From Pseudomonas sp. (lineage in GTDB: Bacteria > Pseudomonadota > Gammaproteobacteria > Pseudomonadales > Pseudomonadaceae): a stretch of DNA of 6,320 bases. Numbering within the stretch: the first letter of the stretch is position 1; every line of letters starts with the position of its first letter. A program made the position numbers and the translations under genes. The notes beneath the pieces are model-generated. The model was not told where the DNA came from and did not search any database. It saw nothing but the letters and a program-made list of their open reading frames with translations. The stretch spans positions 1 to 6,320 of the forward strand of contig NZ_JASLGE010000048.1 in NCBI RefSeq assembly GCF_030150285.1. Reading direction: 5' to 3'. Positions 1 through 6,320 of the stretch are shown one piece after another.

Positions 1-68
1 AAGCGCTCACCCAGCCAGCACAGCAGGCCGCCGATAAAGGGGATCAGGATTAGCCAAGGCAGAATCAT
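1..68 (-). CDS. nuoM: NADH-quinone oxidoreductase subunit M (NuoM), N-terminus only
   Basis: This is the first 22 codons, plus two bases, of the gene after nuoL, cut by the left edge of the window. The peptide begins MILPWLILIPFIGGLLCW and continues LGER. That closely matches the first membrane helix of NuoM (ND4 homologue), the second antiporter-like proton channel of complex I, which is about 500 residues long with 14 helices. Position after nuoL fits the standard operon order. The ATG at 66-68 is chosen because the peptide starts exactly as family members do; an AAAGGAA lies 11 nt upstream. The proton-channel residues are outside the window, so integrity of the gene cannot be judged. Confidence 0.93.
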   Translation of the reverse strand, partial: MILPWLILIPFIGGLLCWLGER

Positions 69-79
69 GACGGGCTCAA

Positions 80-86
80 TTCCTTT
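80..86 (-). promoter_or_regulatory. Probable ribosome binding site of nuoM
   Basis: AAAGGAA on the minus strand is the only Shine-Dalgarno-like string in the 38 bp gap between nuoL and nuoM. Its spacing to the ATG, 11 nt, is longer than at the other genes here. Part of it could pair with CCTT upstream (see the stem-loop at 82-100). Confidence 0.55.
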
Positions 87-100
87 CGCAATGTCGAAGG
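82..100 (-). other. Possible small stem-loop in the nuoL-nuoM gap
   Basis: On the transcript strand, CCTTCG is followed by a 6 nt loop (ACATTG) and CGAAAGG. This can form about six base pairs with one bulged A. The 3' arm contains the AAAGG of the presumed nuoM ribosome binding site. No run of U follows, so it does not look like an intrinsic terminator. The stem is short and could be chance; no folding energy was computed. Confidence 0.3.
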
Positions 101-106
101 TTCATA

Positions 107-1960
107 TCAGACCGCTACCAGTACGATGGCGCCCATGACCAATACAGCACCGGCGGCCATGGAAGCAGCATACCAACGCAGTTGACCGGTTTCGCTGCGG
201 CTCAGGGCGTTATGCCCGGCCTTGGCCATCTTCGGAATCAGGCCGATGGTCTGATCCAGAGGGTCCTTGCGCAGCACGCGGCAGATCAACAGGTACGGTT
301 TGACGAACAGTTTGTCGTAAAGCCAGTCGAAGCCCCACGCGGCGAACCACCAGGCCGACAGGAAGCGACCGATGCCGCTGTTGGCGACTGAGGTCACAAA
401 GCGACGCTTGCCCAGGTACAACAGGGCGGCGAGCAGAATGCCGGCCAGGGCGATGGCACCCGAGGCGATTTCAAGGCTGTGCTTGGCGTCACCGCCCGCA
501 TGGCCAACGCTCTGCGGAAGTACGCCTGCCAGTGGCGGGGTGATCATGGCACCGATAAAGGTCGACAGTACGATCAGTACGCTCAATGGCAGCCAGTAGG
601 TCACGCCGTGACCCGCATGGGCTTCAGTCTGGGCTTCGCCGTGGAACGTCACGAAGATCAGGCGGAAGGTGTACAGCGACGTCATGAACGCACCGACCAA
701 GCCGGCATACAACAGTGCGCTGTTACCGCTGGCGAAGGCTTCCCAGAGGATTTCGTCCTTGGAGTAGAAACCGGCCGTCAACAGAGGCAAGGCAGACAAC
801 GCTGCGCCGCCGACGATGAAGCTGGCGTAGGCCAATGGCAGTTTTTTCCACAGGCCGCCCATCTTGAAGATGTTCTGCTCGTGGTGGCAGGCAACAATCA
901 CCGCACCGGAAGCAAGGAACAGCAGGGCCTTGAAGAAGGCGTGGGTCATCAGGTGGAAAATTGCCCCATCCCAGGCACCCACGCCGAGTGCCAGGAACAT
1001 GTAGCCGATCTGGCTCATGGTCGAGTAAGCGAGGATGCGTTTGATGTCGGTTTGTACCAGTGCGGCGAAACCGGCCAAAACCAGTGTCACACCGCCGACG
1101 ATGCCCACCAGATGCAGTACTTCCGGGGCCAGGGTGAACAGGCCGTGGGTACGTGCGATCAGGTAAACACCGGCGGTCACCATCGTTGCGGCGTGGATCA
1201 GTGCCGAAACGGGGGTCGGGCCAGCCATTGCGTCTGCCAGCCAGGTTTGCAGCGGCAGTTGTGCGGATTTGCCCACCGCGCCGCCCAACAGCATCAGGGT
1301 CGCCAGCACGATCCAGAAGTCACCGGCCTGAAACTTCTGCGGTGCCAGCACCAGCAGTTGCTGAATGTTCAGCGTGCCCAGTTGTTGGAACAGGATGAAC
1401 AGGCCGATGGCCAGGAACACGTCACCGATGCGGGTCACGATAAAGGCTTTAAGCGCGGCGTTACCGTTGTTGCGGTTGCTGTAGTAGAAACCGATCAACA
1501 GGTAGGAGCACAGGCCCACACCTTCCCAGCCGAAGTACACGAACAACAGGTTATCGGCCAGGATCAGGAACAGCATGCTGGCGATAAACAGGTTGGTGTA
1601 GGAGAAGAAGCGCGAGTAGCCGTCTTCACCGCGCATGTACCAAGAGGCAAATACATGGATCAGAAAGCCGACACCGACCACGACGCCCAGCATGGTCACG
1701 GACAGACCATCCAGGTGCAGGGCGAAGTCAGGCTTGAAATCGCCTACTGCCATCCACTGCCACAGCACTTGGGTGTACTGACCGCCTTCAGGCGGGGCGA
1801 CGTTGAATTGCCAGATCACGTAGGCCGCCACAATGGCCGACAGGCCAATGGAGCCAACGCCGATCAGGGCCGAGAGGTTTTCGCTGAAGCGTCCACGGGA
1901 GAACGACAGCAGCAAAAAGCCGATCAGAGGGAATACGAAAGTCAGAAAGAGAAGGTTCAT
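107..1960 (-). CDS. nuoL: NADH-quinone oxidoreductase subunit L (NuoL), antiporter-like
   Basis: NuoL (ND5 homologue) is the distal antiporter-like proton-translocating subunit of the membrane arm, usually 16 helices. Its C-terminal lateral helix runs back along NuoM and NuoN. The protein is 617 residues, against 613 in E. coli, so it is full length. Channel residues visible are Glu146 in YFGWEGVG, Lys231 in GKSAQLPLQTW, His256 in SALIHAATM, His336 and His340 in FHLMTHAFFKALLF with Lys344, and Lys401 in GFYSKDE. Each sits two positions after its E. coli counterpart. The conserved block WLADAMAGPTPVSALIHAAT spans 240-259. The C-terminal third carries a short His-rich loop (about 440-452), the WGFDWLYDKLFVKP motif (542-555) and the region of the lateral helix, ending in a last membrane helix at about 597-617. 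The ATG overlaps the nuoK stop by 4 bp. Only a weak GAG lies upstream, so translation may depend on ribosomes coming from nuoK. Confidence 0.98.
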   Translation of the reverse strand: MNLLFLTFVFPLIGFLLLSFSRGRFSENLSALIGVGSIGLSAIVAAYVIWQFNVAPPEGGQYTQVLWQWMAVGDFKPDFALHLDGLSVTMLGVVVGVGFLIHVFASWYMRGEDGYSRFFSYTNLFIASMLFLILADNLLFVYFGWEGVGLCSYLLIGFYYSNRNNGNAALKAFIVTRIGDVFLAIGLFILFQQLGTLNIQQLLVLAPQKFQAGDFWIVLATLMLLGGAVGKSAQLPLQTWLADAMAGPTPVSALIHAATMVTAGVYLIARTHGLFTLAPEVLHLVGIVGGVTLVLAGFAALVQTDIKRILAYSTMSQIGYMFLALGVGAWDGAIFHLMTHAFFKALLFLASGAVIVACHHEQNIFKMGGLWKKLPLAYASFIVGGAALSALPLLTAGFYSKDEILWEAFASGNSALLYAGLVGAFMTSLYTFRLIFVTFHGEAQTEAHAGHGVTYWLPLSVLIVLSTFIGAMITPPLAGVLPQSVGHAGGDAKHSLEIASGAIALAGILLAALLYLGKRRFVTSVANSGIGRFLSAWWFAAWGFDWLYDKLFVKPYLLICRVLRKDPLDQTIGLIPKMAKAGHNALSRSETGQLRWYAASMAAGAVLVMGAIVLVAV

Positions 1961-2265
1961 CCGCGCATCTCACTGGCAGCATCGATATCAAGCGTGTGGA
2001 AGCGGCGATACAACTGCAGCAGGATGGCCAGGCCAATACTGGCCTCAGCCGCTGCCAGGGTGATCACCAGGATGAACATCACTTGGCCATCCGGCTGCGC
2101 CCAGCGTGCGCCCGCAACGATAAACGCCAGTGCCGCGGCGTTCATCATGATTTCCAGACTCATCAATACGAAGAGAATGTTACGGCGAACCATCAGTCCG
2201 ACCAGGCCGAGGCAGAACAGGATGCCCGCGACTGCCAGACCATGTTCTAAAGGTATTCCAGGCAT
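1957..2265 (-). CDS. nuoK: NADH-quinone oxidoreductase subunit K (NuoK)
   Basis: NuoK (ND4L homologue) is a small three-helix inner-membrane subunit that contributes to the proton channel next to NuoJ and NuoN. The protein is 102 residues, against 100 in E. coli. Membrane segments lie at about 9-25, 29-51 and 62-85. The two membrane carboxylates known to matter for pumping are present: Glu38 in SLEIMMNAAALAF (Glu36 in E. coli) and Glu74 in AAAEASIGLA (Glu72). The loop arginines Arg27 and Arg28 correspond to E. coli Arg25 and Arg26. The C-terminus DIDAASEMRG is typical. The start is backed by an AAGGAG site 7 nt upstream, inside the end of nuoJ. The stop TGA overlaps the nuoL ATG in an ATGA junction, which suggests coupled translation. 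The gene is intact. Confidence 0.98.
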   Translation of the reverse strand: MPGIPLEHGLAVAGILFCLGLVGLMVRRNILFVLMSLEIMMNAAALAFIVAGARWAQPDGQVMFILVITLAAAEASIGLAILLQLYRRFHTLDIDAASEMRG

Positions 2266-2266
2266 C

Positions 2267-2770
2267 TTATTGCTCCTTCGCCTCGTTGCGGCCCAAGTGG
2301 AACGCCGTCACCGCTGCAGCCAGCAGCAGCATCGAGGCGAGTTCGACCACCAGCAGATACGGACCGAACAGGCTGATGCCCACGGCTTTAGCATCAATGG
2401 TGGTTTGACCGATGGCAGCACCGCTCTGGTGAGCGAACAGCACATACAACAGTTCGGCCAACAGCAGGGCGGACAGAATGCTTGGCCCGATCCAGATCCC
2501 GGGTTTGAGCCAATGGCGTTCTTGCGTCACCGAGGCGGGGCCCTGGTTGAGCATCATCACCACAAACACAAACAGCACCATGATGGCACCGGCGTAAGCA
2601 ATCACTTCGAGTACACCGGCAAATGGGGCACCGAGGCTGAAAAAGGTCATCGCTACGGCAATCAGCGAAATAATCAGGTAGAGCAGGGCGTGCACAGGGT
2701 TAGTGTTGGTGATCACGCGAAGCGTGGACACGACAGCGACACCCGATGCGAAATAGAAAGCGAATTCCAT
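2267..2770 (-). CDS. nuoJ: NADH-quinone oxidoreductase subunit J (NuoJ)
   Basis: NuoJ (ND6 homologue) is an inner-membrane subunit, usually of five helices, between NuoH and NuoK. Its third helix has a pi-bulge tied to conformational coupling. The protein is 167 residues, shorter than the E. coli protein (about 184), with the difference apparently in the tail, which ends GRNEAKEQ. The diagnostic helix-3 block EVIAYAGAIMVLFVFVVMML is at residues 55-74, with Glu55 and Tyr59. Further membrane segments are visible at about 1-18, 27-46, 92-112 and 136-157, the last containing Glu143. A polar loop at about 113-130 separates the last two helices. The ATG has an AAGGA site 6 nt upstream that overlaps the nuoI TAA. 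nuoK starts 1 bp after the nuoJ stop, and the nuoJ Lys165-Glu166 codons double as the nuoK ribosome binding site. Confidence 0.97.
   Translation of the reverse strand: MEFAFYFASGVAVVSTLRVITNTNPVHALLYLIISLIAVAMTFFSLGAPFAGVLEVIAYAGAIMVLFVFVVMMLNQGPASVTQERHWLKPGIWIGPSILSALLLAELLYVLFAHQSGAAIGQTTIDAKAVGISLFGPYLLVVELASMLLLAAAVTAFHLGRNEAKEQ
2273..2278 (-). promoter_or_regulatory. Ribosome binding site of nuoK
   Basis: AAGGAG on the minus strand lies 7 nt before the nuoK ATG. It is made of the Lys165 and Glu166 codons of nuoJ, and the nuoJ stop falls in the spacer. It decides the nuoK start. Confidence 0.82.
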
Positions 2771-2774
2771 CGTT

Positions 2775-2781
2775 CTTCCTT
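2775..2781 (-). promoter_or_regulatory. Ribosome binding site of nuoJ
   Basis: AAGGAAG on the minus strand overlaps the TAA stop of nuoI (TAAGGA). The AAGGA core is 6 nt from the nuoJ ATG, which supports that start. Confidence 0.8.
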
Positions 2782-3328
2782 AAGGCAGCAAGCTCTTCAC
2801 GTTGATCGGCTCGGCTTCGTTCTGAGCGGCACCTTTCGGCTTGCCCTCAACGGCCATACCCGCAACACGATAGAAGTTGTAGTCAGGGTTCTTGCCGGGG
2901 CCGGAGATCAGCAGATCTTCCTTCTCGTACACCAGGTCCTGACGTTTGAACTCGGCCATTTCGAAATCCGGTGTCAGCTGGATCGCGGTGGTCGGGCAGG
3001 CTTCCTCACACAGGCCGCAAAAAATGCAGCGTGAGAAGTTGATGCGAAAGAACTCCGGGTACCAACGGCCGTCTTCGGTTTCGGCTTTTTGCAGCGAGAT
3101 GCAGCCCACCGGGCACGCGACGGCGCACAGGTTACAGGCTACACAACGCTCTTCGCCGTCCGGGTCGCGGGTCAGTACAATGCGGCCACGGTAACGCGGT
3201 GGCAGATAGACTGGCTCTTCCGGGTATTGCAGCGTGTCACGCTTGCGGAAGGCATGGCCAAACACCATCACCAAGCTGCGAAGCTGGGTGTAGGTGCCAT
3301 GCACGATGTCAAACAGGTACTTGAACAT
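2780..3328 (-). CDS. nuoI: NADH-quinone oxidoreductase subunit I (NuoI), 2[4Fe-4S] ferredoxin-like
   Basis: NuoI (TYKY homologue) is the peripheral-arm subunit that sits on NuoH and holds clusters N6a and N6b, which relay electrons to N2 in NuoB. The protein is 182 residues, against 180 in E. coli. Two CxxCxxCxxxCP motifs are present: Cys62, 65, 68, 72 (CVACNLCAVACP) and Cys101, 104, 107, 111 (CIFCGLCEEACP). In such ferredoxin folds the fourth Cys of each motif ligates the other motif's cluster. A ninth cysteine, Cys76 in CPVGC, is not a standard ligand; I recall it in E. coli too. The amphipathic N-terminus (MFKYLFDIVHGTYTQLRSLV) fits attachment to the membrane surface. The C-terminus VKSLLP also matches the enteric protein. 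The start is supported by a GAGGA site 9 nt upstream that overlaps the nuoH stop codon. Nothing is missing from the key residues. Confidence 0.98.
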   Translation of the reverse strand: MFKYLFDIVHGTYTQLRSLVMVFGHAFRKRDTLQYPEEPVYLPPRYRGRIVLTRDPDGEERCVACNLCAVACPVGCISLQKAETEDGRWYPEFFRINFSRCIFCGLCEEACPTTAIQLTPDFEMAEFKRQDLVYEKEDLLISGPGKNPDYNFYRVAGMAVEGKPKGAAQNEAEPINVKSLLP

Positions 3329-3337
3329 GGGTCTCTA

Positions 3338-3342
3338 TCCTC
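3338..3342 (-). promoter_or_regulatory. Ribosome binding site of nuoI
   Basis: GAGGA on the minus strand lies 9 nt before the nuoI ATG. It shares bases with the nuoH stop codon (TGAGGA), so ribosomes ending nuoH arrive directly at the nuoI site. Confidence 0.75.
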
Positions 3343-4348
3343 ACTGAACCGCGCCGGCAGGCGTGTTTAACAACACGACTGCAGCGGTTACCAGCAAATT
3401 GATCAGGGTCAGCGGCAGGCAGAACTTCCAGCTGAAATCCATCACTTGGTCATACCGTGGGCGCGGAATAGAAGCGCGCAGCAGGATGAAGATCATGATG
3501 AAAAACGCGGTCTTCAGGGCGAACCAGATAAACGGGATCTGCGGCAGGATGCCGAAAGGCCCGTGCCAGCCACCGAAGAACAAAGTCACCAGCAACGCCG
3601 AGATCAATACGATCCCGATGTATTCACCGACGAAGAACATGCCCCATTTCATGCCGGCGTATTCAATGTGGTAACCATCGGCCAGTTCCTGCTCAGCTTC
3701 TGGCTGGTCGAACGGGTGACGGTGAGTCACGGCAACGCCAGCGATGAAGAAAGTCAGGAAGCCGAAGATCTGCGGGATGATGAACCACAGGTTCTGTGCT
3801 TGATATTCAACAATATCGCGCATGTTGAACGAGCCAACCTGCACCACGATACCCATCAGCGCCAGGCCCATGAACACTTCGTAGGACACGGTTTGAGCCG
3901 ACGCACGCAAGGCACCCAGCAGGGCGAATTTGTTGTTACTGGACCAGCCAGCGAACAACACCGCGTACACCGACAGACCCGCCATGGCGAAGAAGAACAG
4001 GATGCCGACGTTCAGATCCGCCACGCCCCAGGTCGGGGTGATCGGGATAATCGCGAACGCGATCAGCAAGGCACTCATGGCCACGACCGGTGCCAGGGTG
4101 AAAATCACCTTGTCGGCAAACGGCGGCGTCCAGTCTTCCTTGAAGAACATTTTGACCATGTCGGCAGCGATCTGAAACGCACCGAACGGACCAACCCGGT
4201 TCGGGCCGTAACGGTCTTGCCACAAAGCGAGCAAGCGGCGCTCAACCCAGCTCAACAGTGCGCCGCAGACCACAACCGCAAGCAGGATGACCACGGCTTT
4301 AAGCACCGAGATAATCACGTCGATCACTTCAGGCGTGAACCAGCTCAT
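3341..4348 (-). CDS. nuoH: NADH-quinone oxidoreductase subunit H (NuoH)
   Basis: NuoH is the inner-membrane subunit (ND1 homologue, usually 8 helices) that forms most of the quinone chamber at the junction with the peripheral arm. It also starts the chain of charged residues that couples quinone reduction to proton pumping. The protein is 335 residues, slightly longer than the E. coli protein (325). Visible family motifs are WVERRLLALWQDRYGPNRVG (residues 34-53, with Glu36), SNNKFALLGALRASAQTVSYE (137-157, ending in Glu157), the acidic loop FDQPEAEQELADGYHIEY (213-230, with Asp214, Glu217, Glu219, Glu221) and PRPRYDQVM (295-303). Those acidic residues match the conserved set reported for quinone binding and coupling in this family. 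The ATG is supported by a near-perfect AGGAGG site 7 nt upstream, lying inside the end of nuoG, and by the 4 bp ATGA overlap with nuoG. nuoI follows after 12 bp. No oddities are seen. Confidence 0.98.
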   Translation of the reverse strand: MSWFTPEVIDVIISVLKAVVILLAVVVCGALLSWVERRLLALWQDRYGPNRVGPFGAFQIAADMVKMFFKEDWTPPFADKVIFTLAPVVAMSALLIAFAIIPITPTWGVADLNVGILFFFAMAGLSVYAVLFAGWSSNNKFALLGALRASAQTVSYEVFMGLALMGIVVQVGSFNMRDIVEYQAQNLWFIIPQIFGFLTFFIAGVAVTHRHPFDQPEAEQELADGYHIEYAGMKWGMFFVGEYIGIVLISALLVTLFFGGWHGPFGILPQIPFIWFALKTAFFIMIFILLRASIPRPRYDQVMDFSWKFCLPLTLINLLVTAAVVLLNTPAGAVQ

Positions 4349-6320
4349 TGGGCTGCCTCCTGCAAACCGTCAACGGTAAGGCCAAAGATGGCTGGCGGGA
4401 TACCGGCCAGACCGGCGGGTAATGCCACCAGACCCGCACCCAGCTCTTCATTGACGCGCAGCGGCAGGCGCAGGGTCAGGCCAGCCACGTTCAAGCTCAG
4501 CAGTGCGCCATCGTTGACACCCAAGCGGTCAGCTTCAGACTTGGCCAGTGCAATGTAAGCGGCAGGAATGCGTTCTTGTACCGGCGCGGCTTTCGAAGAG
4601 TTCTCTTCGCTGCCCAGCAGGTGATAGAACGGCACCACTTGCCAGGTGCCACGTGCCGGGTTGAACGCGCCCGGAATGTTGGCGGACCAGCTCAGTGCAT
4701 CACCTTGGCTTTCGATCAGGCGGGTGCCCGGGTCGCCAGCGCGGATGTGGCCACCGACTTCGTCCTGGAACTTGTTCCACGCTTGTGGCGAGTTCCAGCC
4801 CGGCGACCAGGCGAACGGCACTTGTTTACGCGGTTCTACCGAGCCCGAGTAACCTTCCATCGAGAACGCGAACGCGGTGTCCGGGTCTTGTGGAATGCGT
4901 GGCTCGTGCACGCTGATGTTGGCGCGCATGGCCGTGCGGCCGCTGTAACGCAGCGGTTCACGGGCCAGTTTCAAACCTTTGATACGGAACGCAGCGGACG
5001 GCGCAGCATCAACGATCTGGGCCAGCTCCGGGGTGCTGGCGGCAGTTGCTTGAGTCACGTGGTCGAGCAGAGTCCAGTCAACCGGCTTGTTTAGCAGGGT
5101 GCTGCGCAGGGCATGCAGCCAGCGCCAGCCTTCGTGGATCAAAATGCTCGAATCCAGGTAGCGCGGCTCGTAGACCTGGAAGAAGCGCTGGGCGCGGCCT
5201 TCCTGGCTGACCAGGGTACCGTCGCCTTCGGCGAAGCTGGCGGCTGGCAGAACCAGGTCAGCGCGGTCTGTGGTCGCGGTCTTTTGATGATCGGCAACGA
5301 TGACGACTTTGGCAGCGTCCAGTGCCGCATTGACCTTGATCGCGTCAACACGGGTGAACAGGTCGTTTTCCAGCACCACGATGGCATCGGCTTTGCCGTC
5401 GATAACGGCTTGCAGCGCCGCATCAACCGAATCACCGCCGAGCATGGCCAGGCCGAGGCTGTTGGCCTCTGGCACTACCAGGCTGATGGAGCCGGCTTTT
5501 TCACGCAGGTGCAGGGCCTTGGCGATGTTGCCTGCGGCTTCGATCAGGGCCTTGGAGCCCAGCGAAGTACCGGCCACGATCAGTGGGCGTTTGGCCGCGA
5601 GCAGGGCGTCAGCGATGCGCTGGGCCAGCTCAAGGGCTTCGGCGTCCAGGCCCGGTACGGCCGGAGCACTGGCGTCGATGGCGTGAGCCACGGCGAAACC
5701 GATGCGCGCCAGGTCTTCCGGGGCGGCGTGTACACACTCTTCAGCCACGTCATCGAGCTTGGTTTCAGCCAGGCTGGCGATAAACAGCGGGTTCAGCGCG
5801 TGCTGGCCGATGTTTTTCACCGCAGCGTCGAGCCACGGCTGGACGCGCATGGCGTCGGCCATGTCTTCGGCCTTGCCTTTTACCGACTGGCGCAGGGACA
5901 GGGCGACGCGGGCAGCGGTTTGGGTCAGGTCTTCACCGAGGACGAAGATCGCGTCGTGGTCTTCGATGTCGCGCATGTTCGGAACCGGCAGCGGGCTGTC
6001 GTTCAGCACTTGCAGCACCAGGCGGATGCGCTCCAGCTCACCGGCTTCGATACCCGAGTAGAAGTGCTCGGCACCCACCAACTCGCGCAACGCATAGTTG
6101 CTTTCGAGGCTGGCGCGGGGCGAACCGATACCGACGATGTTGCGACCGCGCAGCAGGTCAGCGGCTTTATCCAGTGCTTCGTCGAGGCTCAGCTTGGCGC
6201 CGTCGGCCAGCAGTGGCTGACGTGGACGGTCGGTGCGGTTGACGTAGCCATAACCGAAACGGCCACGGTCGCACAGGAAGTACTGGTTCACCGAACCGTT
6301 GTAACGGTTTTCGATGCGAC
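4345..6320 (-). CDS. nuoG: NADH-quinone oxidoreductase subunit G (NuoG), 5'-truncated by window edge
   Basis: NuoG is the large iron-sulfur subunit of the complex I peripheral arm, on the cytoplasmic side, and carries electrons from NuoEF towards NuoI. The frame is open to the window edge and 657 residues are visible. The family is about 905 residues, so roughly 250 N-terminal residues, with the ligands for N1b, N4, N5 and most of N7, lie outside. The fragment begins RIENRYNGS, then VNQYFLCDRGRFGYGYVN. Its Cys (fragment residue 16, codon 6271-6273) matches the fourth ligand of the off-path N7 cluster of E. coli NuoG (Cys263, from memory). The rest is the molybdopterin-oxidoreductase-like fold, which has no catalytic cofactor in complex I. 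Conserved blocks include AASFAEGDGTL (about 359-369), SGRTAMRANISVHEP (about 459-473) and PGWNSPQAWNKFQDEVGG (about 506-523). It ends LQEAAQ. Its TGA overlaps the nuoH ATG by 4 bp. A GTG codon at 6289-6291 is internal, not the start. Identification is very secure. Confidence 0.97.
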   Translation of the reverse strand, partial: RIENRYNGSVNQYFLCDRGRFGYGYVNRTDRPRQPLLADGAKLSLDEALDKAADLLRGRNIVGIGSPRASLESNYALRELVGAEHFYSGIEAGELERIRLVLQVLNDSPLPVPNMRDIEDHDAIFVLGEDLTQTAARVALSLRQSVKGKAEDMADAMRVQPWLDAAVKNIGQHALNPLFIASLAETKLDDVAEECVHAAPEDLARIGFAVAHAIDASAPAVPGLDAEALELAQRIADALLAAKRPLIVAGTSLGSKALIEAAGNIAKALHLREKAGSISLVVPEANSLGLAMLGGDSVDAALQAVIDGKADAIVVLENDLFTRVDAIKVNAALDAAKVVIVADHQKTATTDRADLVLPAASFAEGDGTLVSQEGRAQRFFQVYEPRYLDSSILIHEGWRWLHALRSTLLNKPVDWTLLDHVTQATAASTPELAQIVDAAPSAAFRIKGLKLAREPLRYSGRTAMRANISVHEPRIPQDPDTAFAFSMEGYSGSVEPRKQVPFAWSPGWNSPQAWNKFQDEVGGHIRAGDPGTRLIESQGDALSWSANIPGAFNPARGTWQVVPFYHLLGSEENSSKAAPVQERIPAAYIALAKSEADRLGVNDGALLSLNVAGLTLRLPLRVNEELGAGLVALPAGLAGIPPAIFGLTVDGLQEAAQ
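4356..4361 (-). promoter_or_regulatory. Ribosome binding site of nuoH
   Basis: AGGAGG reads on the minus strand with 7 nt between it and the nuoH ATG. It lies within the last codons of nuoG. It fixes the nuoH start and is the strongest such site in the window, so nuoH may be initiated independently as well as through its overlap with nuoG. Confidence 0.85.

Noticed and set aside
82..100. Intrinsic terminator between nuoL and nuoM
   Set aside because: The stem is short with a bulge and no U-rich tract follows; nuoM belongs to the same operon.
1788..2036. Minus-strand 82-codon frame spanning the nuoK-nuoL junction
   Set aside because: It is out of frame with both intact genes and its product matches no family I know; it does not indicate a frameshift because nuoK and nuoL are both complete.
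479..3034. Plus-strand 851-codon open frame as a real gene
   Set aside because: It lies entirely opposite four well-conserved nuo genes, has no recognisable domain or sensible composition, and its openness mostly follows from rare-codon avoidance in the codon-aligned sense genes.
3936..4223. Minus-strand 95-codon frame inside nuoH
   Set aside because: It is a shifted frame of nuoH with no ribosome binding site considered convincing and no family resemblance.
3446..4558. Plus-strand 370-codon open frame opposite nuoH and the end of nuoG
   Set aside because: It is codon-aligned with nuoH, its product is rich in His, Gln, Arg and Asp with no recognisable motif, and it is explained as an antisense shadow.
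4345..6291. GTG at 6289-6291 as the start of a shorter nuoG
   Set aside because: The frame continues upstream to the window edge with family-conserved sequence (RIENRYNGS), so the GTG is an internal valine codon.
1..6320. Mobile element, CRISPR array, tRNA or other accessory system
   Set aside because: Coding sequence fills nearly the whole window with conserved nuo genes, and no array of repeats, transposase, integrase or RNA gene signature was seen on either strand.

Overview
The window is a 6.3 kb stretch of a bacterial respiratory complex I operon. Every gene lies on the minus strand, so transcription runs from high to low coordinates. Reading that way, the order is nuoG (3' part only), nuoH, nuoI, nuoJ, nuoK, nuoL and the first 22 codons of nuoM. 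This is the standard order of the gammaproteobacterial 13-gene type operon. The GC-rich coding sequence, the enteric-like subunit sequences and the subunit lengths (NuoH 335, NuoI 182, NuoJ 167, NuoK 102, NuoL 617 residues) point to a gammaproteobacterium. Pseudomonas, probably of the P. fluorescens/syringae type, is the best guess. The genus call rests on remembered family sequences, not on a search.

Layout from the 5' end of the transcript: nuoG enters at the right edge and has lost its N-terminal ~250 residues, where most of its iron-sulfur ligands lie. It overlaps nuoH by 4 bp (ATGA). nuoH, nuoI and nuoJ are separated by 12 and 9 bp, and nuoJ and nuoK by 1 bp. nuoK overlaps nuoL by 4 bp (ATGA). 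nuoL and nuoM are separated by 38 bp, the longest non-coding stretch in the window. No stretch over 300 bp lacks a gene, and I see no promoter, terminator, RNA gene, mobile element, repeat array or attachment site.

Together the products form parts of both arms of NADH:quinone oxidoreductase. NuoG and NuoI belong to the peripheral electron-transfer arm: NuoG carries the N1b, N4, N5 and N7 clusters, and NuoI carries N6a and N6b, passing electrons to N2 and the quinone. NuoH joins the arms at the quinone site. NuoJ and NuoK link it to the antiporter-like proton channels NuoL and NuoM. All key residues I could check are present and no gene is visibly broken.

I found no new biological system here. 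This is an ordinary, intact housekeeping operon segment. The few points worth a second look concern translation at gene junctions (a possible hairpin over the nuoM ribosome binding site and a weak nuoL site) and long antisense open frames that codon usage appears to explain.
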